A DNA stretch of 64,000 nucleotides from WRMS01 sp038562165 (GCA_038562165.1 JBCFAO010000011.1:29236-93235); one strand, 5' to 3'. Shown: positions 1 through 9,482, counted from the stretch's first letter. Notes: a model not told the origin generated them from the letters alone. Numbers and translations are program-made.

Positions 1-2
1 TG

Positions 3-2141
3 CTTCAGGCAACAGAGCAGTTGCTGGGCGTATTTCGCCTCATGTATGACCAGGGGGGCATCGTGGGCGGCGGCGGAGCTGCAGATATAGCCGTCAGACT
101 GCCGGCAGCTTATGTTTTAGCGGCGATTTCTCTGATTATCGGCCTGGTGGTCATGGTGAGAAGCCGCCGTTATTTAAAGCAGGCCGCTGTGGCTTTTGTC
201 TGCTATCTCATCCTCAGCTTCCTTTTGCAAGAGGTGATTCCCGGCTTCTACCAGCAATTCGTGGTGGATCCCAATGAAATTTCCCGGGAGCAGCCTTATA
301 TTCAGCGCAATATCGAGTTCACCAACCGGGCTTACCATCTGAATCAGCTGGAGGAACGGGAATATCCCGTAGGTCTTCTGTCTCTGGAAGAGCTGGAGGC
401 TAACCGGGATGTTATCGAGCATATCCGTATTCTGGATCAGGGAGCCACCCACACCACCTACAGCCAGCAGCAGGAGCTGCGGCGTTATTACAGCTTTTCC
501 GATGTAGACGTGGACCGCTATATCATTGACGGCAAGTACACTCAGGTAATGGTGGCTGCCCGGGAGATGGACCAGTCAAAACTGCCCGAGCAATCCCAGA
601 ATTTCAACAACCGTCTTTTCCAATATACCCATGGCTTTGGTCTGGCTATGAGTCCGGCCAATAAGGTAACAGCCACCGGCTTGCCGGACTATCTGATTAA
701 AGATATTCCGCCGGTAAGCCGGCAATTAGAAATTACCCAGCCTCGTATTTATTACGGGGAAATGACCGCCAACAATGTAATTGTAAAAACGAAGCTGGCG
801 GAGCTGGATTATACCGACGGCGAGCAGAACAAGGATTATTTTTATGAAGGAGAAGGGGGCATACCCATGACCCTCCTCAACCGTTTGCTGCTTTCCTTGC
901 GGGATATGGAATACCGCTATTTGTTTTCCGGTTATATCACAGGGGAAAGCCTTTACCTGGAAACCCGCAATGTGGTGGACCGGTCAGCCAGGATTGCGCC
1001 CTTTTTGAGCTATGACCATGATCCTTATATCGTCCTGACCGGTGAGGGCGGGATGGTTTATATGCTGGACGCTTATACCCATACCAGCCGTTACCCTTAC
1101 TCCCAGGCTTATGATGCTTCCGGAATGAATTATTTGCGCAACAGCATAAAAATTACGGTGGATGCTTATAGCGGGGATGTGAATTTTTATATTTTTGACA
1201 AGGAAGATCCCATTGCCGCCACTTATGCCAAGATTTATCCGGGATTATTCAAGTTCAGGGAGGATATGCCGGAGGATTTGCAAAATCATGTCCGCTATCC
1301 GGAAGCTATGTTCCAGATCCAAAGCAGGATGCTGCAGGATTACCATATGAGCAGCCCGGTGGTGTTTTACAACCGGGAAGACCGCTGGGCCTTTGCCGAC
1401 CAGATCATCGGCTCGGAACGCAAAGAGCAGGAGCCCTATTATACCATCAGCCGCCTGCCGGGAGAGGAAGAAGCGGAGTTTGTGCTGCTGCGCAATTTTA
1501 CGCCCTACGGCCGGGACAATATGGTAGCCTGGCTGGCCGGGCGCAGTGACGGCGATAATTACGGCAAGCTGCTGCTTTATACCTTTTCGAAAGGCAGCCA
1601 GATCATGGGGCCCATGCAGGTAGAATCCCAAATCGATCAGGATCCGGAGATATCCAGCCAGTTGAGCCTTTGGGGACAAGGGGGCAGCACACTGATCCGG
1701 GGCAATATGCTGGTTTACCCTGTGGATGACGCCCTGCTTTATGTGGAGCCTTTGTATTTATCTTCTGATAAAAACCGCTATCCTCAGTTATTGCGGCTAT
1801 TTGTTTATTATAATGACCGGATCGTTATGGCAGCCAGCCTGGATGAGGCTTTGGCCCAGCTATTCTCCGGTTATGGGGAGAGTACAGGCCAGGGGACTGA
1901 GGAGCCGGCATTGCCCGATTCAGGGCCGGATAAGGAAGAGCCTCCCAATGAGGTTAATCCCGGCTCTTGGGCTGACAATGAGACTATACCTTTAGAGATT
2001 CGCCAAAGGCTGACCCGGCTCATCGAACTGCAAAAAACCGGGAAAGCAGCCTTGGCCAGGGGCGACTGGGCGGTTTACGGCGCAACCCAGGAAGAAATGG
2101 CAAAAATTCTTGAGGAGTTGGATAACCATGGGGTTAATTGA
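3..2141 (+). CDS. UPF0182 family membrane protein, C-terminal part (5' end outside window)
   Basis: The reading frame is open to the left edge, so the true start lies outside the window; a TTG at 21 is only the first start-like codon inside. About 712 residues are visible and the family is usually near 900, so the missing part should be most of the N-terminal membrane block. Two hydrophobic segments remain (roughly residues 35-60 and 65-85), followed by a long extracytoplasmic region. Family hallmarks are REQPYIQRNIEFTNRAY near residue 100 and YVEPLYL plus DRIVMAASLDEAL near the end. The last 60 residues are acidic and proline-rich, then a short helical tail. The biochemical role of UPF0182 (COG1615) is unknown. 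It overlaps the next gene by 14 bases, suggesting translational coupling. Confidence 0.88.
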   Translation, partial: LQATEQLLGVFRLMYDQGGIVGGGGAADIAVRLPAAYVLAAISLIIGLVVMVRSRRYLKQAAVAFVCYLILSFLLQEVIPGFYQQFVVDPNEISREQPYIQRNIEFTNRAYHLNQLEEREYPVGLLSLEELEANRDVIEHIRILDQGATHTTYSQQQELRRYYSFSDVDVDRYIIDGKYTQVMVAAREMDQSKLPEQSQNFNNRLFQYTHGFGLAMSPANKVTATGLPDYLIKDIPPVSRQLEITQPRIYYGEMTANNVIVKTKLAELDYTDGEQNKDYFYEGEGGIPMTLLNRLLLSLRDMEYRYLFSGYITGESLYLETRNVVDRSARIAPFLSYDHDPYIVLTGEGGMVYMLDAYTHTSRYPYSQAYDASGMNYLRNSIKITVDAYSGDVNFYIFDKEDPIAATYAKIYPGLFKFREDMPEDLQNHVRYPEAMFQIQSRMLQDYHMSSPVVFYNREDRWAFADQIIGSERKEQEPYYTISRLPGEEEAEFVLLRNFTPYGRDNMVAWLAGRSDGDNYGKLLLYTFSKGSQIMGPMQVESQIDQDPEISSQLSLWGQGGSTLIRGNMLVYPVDDALLYVEPLYLSSDKNRYPQLLRLFVYYNDRIVMAASLDEALAQLFSGYGESTGQGTEEPALPDSGPDKEEPPNEVNPGSWADNETIPLEIRQRLTRLIELQKTGKAALARGDWAVYGATQEEMAKILEELDNHGVN

Positions 2142-3525
2142 GAAAGGGGCTGTTTTGCGCCCGCCCCTTTATCTTTTGCTTGCAATGGTCTATCTGTTCT
2201 GGACCGTCTTTAGCGGAATCTTTTTTCAGATTGCTTTCGGCCTATTGCTCCTGCTGGCGGTTTTACTGGCTTTTCCCTTGGCCAGCCGCAGCAATATCCT
2301 GGTCAGCGGCAGCCTCTATGTGCTGGGGATGATTCTGCTTTCCTTCTCCGGCGGCGGCCCTGCCGGATGGCTGGTGGCTTTCACGTCCAATGGCGGCCTG
2401 GTGGCCCTTTTCATTGCGTTGCCTTTATATAATATTTTATTGGATTACAACGATTATGTGGGAGCCATGGAAAAGCTTTTTCGTTTATATGTCCGCCAAA
2501 GCTGGTGGTTCTTTGCGCTGGCCTCGGCCTTTGCCGGTCTTTTGGGCGCGGTGATGAACCTGGGGGGCATGACCCTGATGCATCAATTGCTGCGGCCTTA
2601 TCAAGATCATTATGGCGATGATATCCAGATGGCGCAGGCCCTGAGCCGGGGTAACCTGTCCATGAGCTATTGGGCCCCTTGCCATATGTCCGTAGCCACG
2701 GTGGTTACCTATACGGGCATATCCTGGCTGGCTCTGGCCCCCAAAGGCGTGCTGCTTTCTCTATTTCAACTGCTTTTTATCGCTGCTTTCTTCTATATAG
2801 CCGGCGGCAAAAAAGGCCGGCAAAGCATCCCTTTTTCTGTCTCTGATTCCGGTATAGGGGCTGCTTCTGTCAAAGCCAAGCTGCCCCGGCAGGATAAGCA
2901 AACATTAATCGAGCTGCTGGCCGTCTATAGCGGATTGGTGGTTTTAGTGGCTTTGCTGAACCGCTTTACCAGTTTGCCGGTGCTGGCCATCATTTCTTTA
3001 TCGGCCTTCGTCTATCCGCCTTTTATCGGCCTGGTCAAGGGCGCGGGACAGACCTATCGGATGAAATGGCGCAAGTATAAAGAAAAGACTTTAGGAGGAA
3101 TCGTCAATCAGGTGGTGATGTTTTCCTCCGTAGGTTTTTTTGGCAAGGCTATCGAATATTCCGGCATCGGCGAATACTTAATTAATAAGCTGCTGCCTCA
3201 AAACCCGGCCCATCCTTCGCTGGCTATTATGATGATCGCTTTTTTGTTTCTGATTCTGGCTTTGCTGGGGATTCATCCCGTCATCACCATCATTGCTCTG
3301 GCGGCAGCCTTGCGGCCGGAAGTATTGGCTTTGACTCCCCTTGATCTTGCCTATACCTACCTATTGGGATATAGTGTGGCCGTTACCGTGTCGCCTTTTT
3401 TTGCCGTAGGACTTACCATATCGGCGCTCAACGGCCTTAACCCCTGGGAGGGTATGGCAAAGCATAATCTTGTTTACAGCATCTTTTTGATTATTGTGTT
3501 TGCCCAGATTATTCCCAGGATATAA
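2128..3525 (+). CDS. polytopic membrane protein, possible ion-transporter-superfamily permease
   Basis: A 465-residue protein with about 10-12 hydrophobic segments and short loops. I chose ATG 2128 because GAGGAG lies about 10 bases upstream; an in-frame TTG at 2110 has no such site. The start lies inside the end of the UPF0182 gene, so the two are probably co-translated. The pattern of re-entrant-like stretches (GGMTLMHQLL; HPVITIIALAAAL; SPFFAVGLTISALNG) resembles carriers of the ion-transporter or citrate-transporter group, but I do not recognise a specific family and cannot name a substrate. A hydrophilic linker around residues 235-260 separates two roughly equal membrane halves. Confidence is high for an integral membrane protein and low for transport function. 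Confidence 0.7.
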   Translation: MGLIEKGAVLRPPLYLLLAMVYLFWTVFSGIFFQIAFGLLLLLAVLLAFPLASRSNILVSGSLYVLGMILLSFSGGGPAGWLVAFTSNGGLVALFIALPLYNILLDYNDYVGAMEKLFRLYVRQSWWFFALASAFAGLLGAVMNLGGMTLMHQLLRPYQDHYGDDIQMAQALSRGNLSMSYWAPCHMSVATVVTYTGISWLALAPKGVLLSLFQLLFIAAFFYIAGGKKGRQSIPFSVSDSGIGAASVKAKLPRQDKQTLIELLAVYSGLVVLVALLNRFTSLPVLAIISLSAFVYPPFIGLVKGAGQTYRMKWRKYKEKTLGGIVNQVVMFSSVGFFGKAIEYSGIGEYLINKLLPQNPAHPSLAIMMIAFLFLILALLGIHPVITIIALAAALRPEVLALTPLDLAYTYLLGYSVAVTVSPFFAVGLTISALNGLNPWEGMAKHNLVYSIFLIIVFAQIIPRI

Positions 3526-3545
3526 ACGAGAAAGGTCTGATCACC

Positions 3546-4766
3546 TTGAACTGGCGGAAGAATTTATATGTGCTGTGCTTCTGCAACTTTTTTGCTAATA
3601 TAGGCTTCAATATGGTTACCCCATTTATGCCGGTAATTCTCCGGCAAAATGCCGGGCTCACGGATAACTTGTCTTTTTGGTCCGGCATGATGACCACAAT
3701 GGTCTATTTTACCTACGTTATCGTACAACCTCTTTGGGGCAGAATGGCAGACCGCTCCGGCAAGCGTATGCTGCTGCTCCGTTCCGGTATCGGTATCGGC
3801 TTATCTTATTTTATGATGTCAAGATGTCACAGTATTTGGGGACTGATGGCAGTGCGGGCCCTTAACGGCGCTTTAATGGGCTTTATCCCGTCATCGAACA
3901 TACTGCTTTCCTCCACTACCCCCAGCCATTTCGTAGGCTATGCCCTGGGTACCCTAAACATGGCGGTGGCGGTGGGCATAATTCTAGGCCCCCTTGCAGG
4001 CGGAGTTATGGTGGAAAGCTTCGGTATCACCTATTCGTTATACATAGGCGGCTTCATTATGATTATCGTAGGCCTGGCGGCTTATTTCGGTACGGAAGAA
4101 AAGCCTATTCCCGTCAATGTAGTGTTGACCCCTTTTTGGCAGGACGTCAAAGAAGCGCTGGCTGACCCCGGCATCCGCATGCCCATCATTTGTTTATTTA
4201 CTTTAAACATGTGCAACCAAATGCTGTTGACTATCCTGCCCCTTTTTGTGGCAGGTTTGCAGGCGGCACGGGCCCAGCTCATGGTGGGGATGGTGTTCTC
4301 CATCAGCGCTGTTTCTCTGGCTTTAGGTTCCCCCCTGATCAATGAGCTTCATGGCCGCAAATATCATGTGGGCTACGTGGCGATCCTGATTTGCTGTATG
4401 CTCCTTGCCGGCGGCACCACTTTGCTGCAAGGACTGGCTCCCGGCCTGTTGTTTTTGGTGATCCAGCGTTTTATCTATGGCTTCTTTCAATCGGGCATCA
4501 CCGTTTCCTCCAATGTGCTGATAGCTATCAATGCTCCCGATGAGAAACGGGGGCGGGTATTCAGCCTGGTTAATTCCCTGGCCTCCACCGGTTTTATTAT
4601 CGGCCCCTTTATTGGCGGCAATTTAGGTGAAATCAATTACCGGGTACCCTTTGTCACCGCCGCTTTTTTCTTCTGTCTTACCGGCCTTTACCTATGGCGG
4701 TGGCAGAAGAAGAACCCTGGCAGCATAGAAAAGAATTTTTCCGAGGATGAGGAAGAAACGGCTTGA
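3546..4766 (+). CDS. major facilitator superfamily transporter, multidrug-efflux type
   Basis: This 406-residue protein has 12 predicted membrane segments in two six-helix halves. The loop after helix 2 carries GRMADRSGKR, the MFS signature between helices 2 and 3, and the equivalent loop in the second half carries INELHGRKYH. Overall it resembles MdtG/BmrA-type drug:proton antiporters. The start is a TTG at 3546 with GAGAAAGG about 10 bases upstream; no ATG in a sensible position competes. It follows the preceding permease by 20 bases in the same direction, so the first three genes may form an operon. The tail is acidic (SEDEEETA). The substrate cannot be told from sequence. Confidence 0.85.
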   Translation: MNWRKNLYVLCFCNFFANIGFNMVTPFMPVILRQNAGLTDNLSFWSGMMTTMVYFTYVIVQPLWGRMADRSGKRMLLLRSGIGIGLSYFMMSRCHSIWGLMAVRALNGALMGFIPSSNILLSSTTPSHFVGYALGTLNMAVAVGIILGPLAGGVMVESFGITYSLYIGGFIMIIVGLAAYFGTEEKPIPVNVVLTPFWQDVKEALADPGIRMPIICLFTLNMCNQMLLTILPLFVAGLQAARAQLMVGMVFSISAVSLALGSPLINELHGRKYHVGYVAILICCMLLAGGTTLLQGLAPGLLFLVIQRFIYGFFQSGITVSSNVLIAINAPDEKRGRVFSLVNSLASTGFIIGPFIGGNLGEINYRVPFVTAAFFFCLTGLYLWRWQKKNPGSIEKNFSEDEEETA

Positions 4767-4826
4767 AGCTAATACTGTTGCCGGATTTTAATCCTGAAGC
4801 AGTATAAAGTAAAAAGGGCGCAAAAA

Positions 4827-4852
4827 AAAGCCCTTTCCGTAGAAAGGGCTTT
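4827..4852 (-). terminator. rho-independent terminator between convergent genes
   Basis: An 11-bp perfect stem (AAAGCCCTTTC / GAAAGGGCTTT) with a 4-base loop lies between the MFS gene and the convergent zinc-ribbon gene. Read on the minus strand it runs into eight T residues, so it best serves the zinc-ribbon gene. On the plus strand the T tract is short, so it may only weakly stop transcription from the MFS side. Confidence 0.8.
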
Positions 4853-4884
4853 GCTGCTATCTGATCAAAGGTTGGCAGATTGAT

Positions 4885-5160
4885 CTATTGATTCTTTTGA
4901 TAGCAGTCCCGGCAGTAAACAGGGCGAACACCCGTAGGCTTGAAGGGAACTTGAGTTTCCACACCGCAAGCGGAGCAGTTTACAGTATAATACTGACGCT
5001 CGCCCCGACTTTCGTTGGCAGCCTGCTTACGGGCCCGGCGACAAACAGGGCAGCGGGCAGGTTCGTTCTGAAAACCTTTTTCCGCATAAAATTCCTGTTC
5101 AGCCGTACTGAATACAAATTCCTCGCCGCAGTCTTTACATACCAGAGTTTTGTCTTCCAT
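4885..5160 (-). CDS. small zinc-ribbon protein (zf-trcl type)
   Basis: A 91-residue protein with three CxxC-type metal-binding pairs plus a further pair at the C-terminus: CKDC near residue 8, CPVC near 40, CSAC near 63 and CRDC near 83. The N-terminal half (TLVCKDCGEEF, EKGFQNEPARCPVC, RRAR) matches the probable zinc-ribbon family zf-trcl, widespread in Clostridia and of unknown role. The start ATG at 5160 has AGGAGG seven bases upstream; extension to 5304 would add residues without a ribosome site and would read through the promoter leader. It probably binds two zinc ions and may contact nucleic acid or another protein, but that is inference from the fold alone. Confidence 0.8.
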   Translation of the reverse strand: MEDKTLVCKDCGEEFVFSTAEQEFYAEKGFQNEPARCPVCRRARKQAANESRGERQYYTVNCSACGVETQVPFKPTGVRPVYCRDCYQKNQ

Positions 5161-5275
5161 TGCAATTCCTCCTGAAAGATAGATAGTCGCGCCGTTTTCC
5201 GTGGGAGCCAACCAAAATCTAACCCCAGGAGAGAATAGATCTTTTGCCAACCGCAAGAAAACGATGTACGCTACC

Positions 5276-5304
5276 AGTATATAACATTTGAATGATAATT
5301 GCAA
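5276..5304 (-). promoter_or_regulatory. sigma-A-type promoter for the zinc-ribbon gene
   Basis: On the minus strand, TTGCAA (5304-5299) and TATACT (5281-5276) are separated by exactly 17 bases. Transcription would start near 5269, leaving a leader of about 110 bases before the ATG at 5160. No strong hairpin was seen in that leader. Confidence 0.6.
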
Positions 5305-5371
5305 ATAATATTTTTAGGAGTTTTTATTTCTTTCTGATTGTTTTTTGTTTTCCAAGGAAATACGTGTTTTT

Positions 5372-5381
5372 TTGATACAAT
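5372..5381 (+). promoter_or_regulatory. possible extended -10 promoter for trmB
   Basis: TTGATACAAT ends at 5381 and gives a TGn-TACAAT extended -10 about 24 bases before the trmB start. The -35 region 17 bases upstream is poor. The region between the zinc-ribbon promoter and trmB is AT-rich, which fits a promoter but is not specific. Confidence 0.35.
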
Positions 5382-5404
5382 TCTAATTTGTTGAGGAGGA
5401 TTTT

Positions 5405-6049
5405 ATGAGGCTGAGGAGAAATTGGCAAGGGGAAGCGGCCTTGCCAAGTATGCCGGGGGTGATTGAGGCTAATCCAGAACTTTGCCGCCACCGTTGGCGG
5501 GAGATTTTTGGAGAGGACAGGCCTTTGCATCTGGAGATCGGCATGGGCAAAGGTGATTTTCTCATGGGCATGGCTGCCCGCCATACCAGTGTCAATTTTG
5601 TAGGCATAGAGAGAATACCCACCGTCCTATATATAGCCGTCAGAAAAAATCAGCAGAGGCCCTTAGCTAACCTGCGGTTTTTGCCGGTGGACGCCAAGGA
5701 GCTGGAGCAGTATTTCGGCGAAAGCCAAGTGGAGCGGATATACCTGAATTTCAGTGATCCCTGGCCGAAGCAGCGGCACAGCTCCCGCCGCCTTACCCAT
5801 AAGAGCAAGCTGGATATTTACAGCCGGATATTGAAGCCCGGCGGCCAAGTTCATTTGAAGACGGATCAGGAAAAACTCTTTGATTTTTCTGTGGAGGAGT
5901 TTGTAAGGGCTGGCTGGTCCCTTGGCAAAATCACCAGGGACCTGCATAATTCCGGTTTTGAGGGCAATGTGACCACCGAATACGAAAAGCGCTTCCTGCA
6001 GCAGGGGCAGCCAATTTACCGATTAGAGGCATGGAATGGGAAAAAATAA
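5405..6049 (+). CDS. trmB: tRNA (guanine-N7-)-methyltransferase
   Basis: TrmB uses S-adenosylmethionine to make m7G at position 46 in the variable loop of tRNAs. The 214-residue length is typical. The SAM-binding motif LEIGMGKGDF is at residues 43-52, and the family signature NFSDPWPKQRH lies near residues 115-125. The basic RRLTHKSKL stretch and the C-terminal GNVTTEYEKRF are also characteristic. ATG 5405 has GAGGAGG a few bases upstream. The stop codon lies inside the next gene (14-base overlap), so trmB and the rRNA methyltransferase gene are likely co-translated as an RNA-modification operon. Confidence 0.95.
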   Translation: MRLRRNWQGEAALPSMPGVIEANPELCRHRWREIFGEDRPLHLEIGMGKGDFLMGMAARHTSVNFVGIERIPTVLYIAVRKNQQRPLANLRFLPVDAKELEQYFGESQVERIYLNFSDPWPKQRHSSRRLTHKSKLDIYSRILKPGGQVHLKTDQEKLFDFSVEEFVRAGWSLGKITRDLHNSGFEGNVTTEYEKRFLQQGQPIYRLEAWNGKK

Positions 6050-7457
6050 AGGAAAAGGCAGAAATAAGAATTTAAATAAAACGGCGGTGCTGCCTCAGCC
6101 TCTGGCGGAGCGTTTGGCAGTCCAGCTAGGACCTGAGGGCTTAAGGGACTTTCTGGCCTGTTTACAGGAGGAACCCCGGGGCGGACTGCGCTTTAATACG
6201 GGGAAAGCTACGGCAGAGGCTTTATTGGATTTGCTGCCTTTTCCTCTGGAGCCCATTCCCTGGGCGGCGGCAGGCTATGTCTATCCCCGGGAAGGGCGGC
6301 CCGGCAAGCTGCCCTATTATCAGGCTGGGCTCTATTATTTGCAGGAGCCCAGCGCCATGGCTCCGGCGGCGGCCTTAGGCGTCAAGCCCGGGGAAAGGGT
6401 GCTGGATCTTTGTGCCGCTCCCGGCGGCAAGACCACCCAGCTGGCGGCAGCCTTGGCCGGAGAGGGGCTGCTGGTGGCCAATGACAATAGCCCCAAGCGG
6501 ATTAAGCCCCTGATTTGGAATCTGGAGCATTGGGGAGCCACCAATTATATTGTTACCAATGAGGAGCCGGCCCGGCTGGCTAAGGCTTTCTCCGCTTTTT
6601 TTGACAAGATACTGGTGGACGCCCCTTGCTCCGGCGAAGGTATGCTGCGCAAGGATGCCAAAGCGTTAAAAAGCTGGCAGTCTTTCAACGGCCAGATTTG
6701 CCGGCAGATGCAGGACGAGATACTGGATCAGGCGGCAATAATGCTGGCGGCGGGGGGACGGCTGCTCTACTCCACCTGCACCTTTAATCCCCTGGAAAAT
6801 GATGAAGCTGTGGCGGCTTTCCTGGACAGGCATCCCGATTTTGGCCTGGTGCCCTTGCCTTTTTATGAAGGCTGGCGAGGGGGCGGCCAGCTGGAAGAAT
6901 GCCGCCAGCTCTGGCCTCATCTGGTAGAGGGGGAGGGGCAATTCCTGGCTTTGCTGGAGAAAAAGGGGGCTGAAAGCTGCCGGGCTTCGGCCAGGGGGAC
7001 GGAAACTGCCGTAAAGGCAACGGCTTTGCCGCCGGAGGCTTTAGCGGAGGGGGCTTTAGCTCCTTTTCTGGAATTCATGGCGGAAAACTTCACTTACCCC
7101 TTGCCGGGACCTTTTGCCTTATATGATGGCCATGTCTATCAGGTTCCTGCCGGTCTGCCGGATCTGGCCGGTCTTAAGCTGGGCCGGCCTGGCTGGTATT
7201 TGGGTATGATCAAAAATGGCCGTTTTTCGCCCAGCCAGCCTCTGGCCATGGGCATTCCCGCCGGCCAAATGAAACGGCGGTTGGATTTGCTGCCTCAGGA
7301 TGATTTGGTTGAGCGTTACTTGCGGGGGGAAACCCTGATGGCAGAAGGGGAGCCGGGCTGGACCCTTGTGACCTTAGCCGGTTACCCCCTTGGTTTTGGT
7401 AAGCAAACGGGAGATTATTTGAAAAACGAATACCCTGCCGGCTGGCGCTTATATTAG
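6036..7457 (+). CDS. rsmF: 16S rRNA m5C methyltransferase, RsmF/RsmB (NOL1/NOP2/Sun) family
   Basis: A 473-residue SAM-dependent RNA cytosine-C5 methyltransferase. The central Rossmann domain has the SAM loop CAAPGGKTTQLA near residue 125. The two catalytic cysteines are visible: C198 in DAPCSGEGM (helper) and C248 in YSTCTFNPLE (nucleophile). The remaining ~170 residues correspond to the RsmF C-terminal RNA-binding region (YPLPGPFALYDGHVY, YLRGETL, GYPLGFGK), which supports RsmF/YebU over RsmB. The N-terminus is short and lysine-rich (GKNKGKGRNKN), likely contacting rRNA. The exact target base in this organism is not knowable from sequence. It overlaps trmB by 14 bases. Confidence 0.88.
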   Translation: MGKNKGKGRNKNLNKTAVLPQPLAERLAVQLGPEGLRDFLACLQEEPRGGLRFNTGKATAEALLDLLPFPLEPIPWAAAGYVYPREGRPGKLPYYQAGLYYLQEPSAMAPAAALGVKPGERVLDLCAAPGGKTTQLAAALAGEGLLVANDNSPKRIKPLIWNLEHWGATNYIVTNEEPARLAKAFSAFFDKILVDAPCSGEGMLRKDAKALKSWQSFNGQICRQMQDEILDQAAIMLAAGGRLLYSTCTFNPLENDEAVAAFLDRHPDFGLVPLPFYEGWRGGGQLEECRQLWPHLVEGEGQFLALLEKKGAESCRASARGTETAVKATALPPEALAEGALAPFLEFMAENFTYPLPGPFALYDGHVYQVPAGLPDLAGLKLGRPGWYLGMIKNGRFSPSQPLAMGIPAGQMKRRLDLLPQDDLVERYLRGETLMAEGEPGWTLVTLAGYPLGFGKQTGDYLKNEYPAGWRLY

Positions 7458-7546
7458 ACTGCCGGAAGTAAAGCTTAAATGAGAGTAAAGCTTAAATTGA
7501 AGCAAATCTTAATAGGACGCAAATCTTAAATAGAGAGAAGGATAAG

Positions 7547-8458
7547 ATGACAGAATCAACGGACCGCCTTTGGGCGGAAATCGACACCGGCCGGAGGGAG
7601 CCTTTGCTGTATAACTGGCCGGCGCCGGATATGGAGGACTTCCGGGAGCCGGAAATTCCTCAGGTGATTATTAAGGGCATGCGCAAGGCCATTGTGGAAT
7701 TTGATTTGCTGGAGCCGGGGGACCGGGTATTAGTGGGGCTTTCCGGCGGCAAGGACAGCACGCTGCTGATGTATGCCTTAGCCCATTTGGTAAGGCATCT
7801 GCCTTGGCCCGTGGAGCTGGCGGCAATGCATATTGATTTGGGCTTTAAATCCCCGGAGGAGTCGGACTACAGCCTTCTGGCTGCCAGAGCGGCGGCGGCG
7901 GGACTGTCTTTTCAAGTGGAACGGCTGGATATGTCTCAGGATATTTTGCATAATGAAGAGCAGAATTCCTGCTCCCGCTGTGCTTATTGGCGGCGGGCGC
8001 TGATCCATAATTACGCCAAAACAAGAGGGTTCAACAAGGTAGCCTTTGCCCATCATCTCGATGATGCGGTGGAGACCTATTTGATGGGGCTGCTTTATTC
8101 CGGCCAGTTGGGCACCTTTATGCCCAAAACCTTTCTGGACAGGACGGAAGTGACGGTAATCCGGCCCTTTGCCTACATCCGGGAGCGGGATATTATCGGC
8201 GCCGTCAATAAGCTGGATATTCAGATTCCCCCCAGTCCCTGCCCCCTGGACGGTTATACCCAGCGCACCAGGGTGAAGGAGTTAATTCGTATGCTGTGCC
8301 AAGAAAATCCTCTGGTTTTTGATCACCTGGTATCCGGTATGCGGGAAGGCAAACGCCAGCATCTCTGGCCTGCCGTCGTGGACCGCAAGGAGCTGCGCCA
8401 GAAGAACCTGGCTTTTTGGCGGCCCCGGCAAAGTGCTGAGGGAGAAGGGAAGGAGTAA
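7547..8458 (+). CDS. TtcA-like tRNA 2-thiolation PP-loop ATPase
   Basis: A 303-residue adenine-nucleotide alpha-hydrolase of the TtcA/TtuA family, which activates a tRNA base by adenylation and inserts sulfur, using an Fe-S cluster. The PP-loop SGGKDS is at residues 66-71. The cluster-binding cysteines are C142 and C145 (SCSRC) and C232 (PSPCPLDG), all present. HHLDDAVETYLMGLLYSGQ is the conserved central block. About 55 residues precede the PP-loop, slightly longer than in E. coli TtcA. ATG 7547 follows GAGAAGGATAAG. It lies 89 bases after the rRNA methyltransferase, in the same direction, extending the RNA-modification cluster. TtcA (s2C32) is the likeliest identity. Confidence 0.82.
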   Translation: MTESTDRLWAEIDTGRREPLLYNWPAPDMEDFREPEIPQVIIKGMRKAIVEFDLLEPGDRVLVGLSGGKDSTLLMYALAHLVRHLPWPVELAAMHIDLGFKSPEESDYSLLAARAAAAGLSFQVERLDMSQDILHNEEQNSCSRCAYWRRALIHNYAKTRGFNKVAFAHHLDDAVETYLMGLLYSGQLGTFMPKTFLDRTEVTVIRPFAYIRERDIIGAVNKLDIQIPPSPCPLDGYTQRTRVKELIRMLCQENPLVFDHLVSGMREGKRQHLWPAVVDRKELRQKNLAFWRPRQSAEGEGKE

Positions 8459-8462
8459 GAGA

Positions 8463-9482
8463 ATGACGATAATTAAAACAGAGAATGAGATAGAACAATG
8501 GCAGGAGCTCGTTCATTTAACAAGGGAGTTTCAGGCGTTAAAGCCTTGGCAGCACCTGGCGGAGATGGAGATGATCACCATTGATTTGCCCGAGGCCAGC
8601 GAACCGGTTTTCTGCTGCGTTTTTGGTAAAAACACGGAAGTGCAAGCTTTGCGGGTTTTACCCGGTGCCCAGGCCTTAATTAATTTTTATCGTCTGGCCC
8701 ACAGCCTGGGAGAGGATACCCGGCGTCTTCTTTATGAACAAAAGGATTTGCGTCTGACCTTTGTGGAAGGGGCAGATTTTGTCTGGGAGGCCCGGTGGCC
8801 CGGCTATTTGCCCCGGATGCTGCGGGAGGAGGAAGCCGGGTTCTTAGGCCGGGTGGTGAAGCATGTCAACAGGGCTATCCGCAATTATATTGACGGGAAG
8901 GTAAATGTTGATTTTGCCGCCGGTAAAACCCTGCTGCGCTATTATGATGGGGAAGCCAATATGTGGCTGACCAAGGAAGAAGAGGCGTATTTTCCGCCTC
9001 TGGACTATCCCTCTTTATCCATAAGCGAGGTGGAACTGGTCCAAGAGCTGCAGCAAAAGCCGAAGAATAAGGCTGTGCTGGAGCTGGACATGTTTTACCT
9101 GCCCCGGCCGGCAACCTTGTCGGACTCGGAGGAAGAGGGAGGGGAAAGCGGCAGCCCTGCCGGCACTGCTGCGGCTGGCGAAGCCGGCGGCGATGGCCTT
9201 TTGTTTTATCCCCGGATGCTGCTTTTGGGGGATAAGGAGCGGGGAGCCCTGGTCAACAATACCATGTTGTCCCCTAGAGATAACGGCCCCTCCGCCATAT
9301 TTCAAGCTTTAGCCGATTATATTCTCAGCTTCGGCCGGCCCGGGACTTTAATTGTCTGCCAGGAAATGTACTTCCAGATGCTTCAGGATTTCTGTAAGGG
9401 CAACGCCATCAAGCTGGAATTGGCGGAGTCCGGCCAGGAGCTGACCAGCCTGCTGCCTTTGCGGGAGAAGCTGCTGGGCTAG
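8463..9482 (+). CDS. uncharacterised protein resembling the DUF7309/DUF6930 families
   Basis: A 339-residue soluble protein. The start is ATG 8463, four bases after the preceding stop, with AAGGAG overlapping that stop; frames extending upstream would lie inside ttcA. The N-terminal ~150 residues (EFQALKPWQHLAEMEMITIDLP, then VFCCVFGKNTEVQALRVLPG) resemble a DUF seen with helix-turn-helix or SEC-C proteins in Bacillota. A low-complexity linker at about residues 220-240 (SEEEGGESGSPAG) joins a second domain ending in PGTLIVCQEMYFQMLQDFC, like DUF6930. No catalytic motif is evident. I assign the family from memory of sequence pattern, with moderate certainty; function is unknown. Confidence 0.6.
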   Translation: MTIIKTENEIEQWQELVHLTREFQALKPWQHLAEMEMITIDLPEASEPVFCCVFGKNTEVQALRVLPGAQALINFYRLAHSLGEDTRRLLYEQKDLRLTFVEGADFVWEARWPGYLPRMLREEEAGFLGRVVKHVNRAIRNYIDGKVNVDFAAGKTLLRYYDGEANMWLTKEEEAYFPPLDYPSLSISEVELVQELQQKPKNKAVLELDMFYLPRPATLSDSEEEGGESGSPAGTAAAGEAGGDGLLFYPRMLLLGDKERGALVNNTMLSPRDNGPSAIFQALADYILSFGRPGTLIVCQEMYFQMLQDFCKGNAIKLELAESGQELTSLLPLREKLLG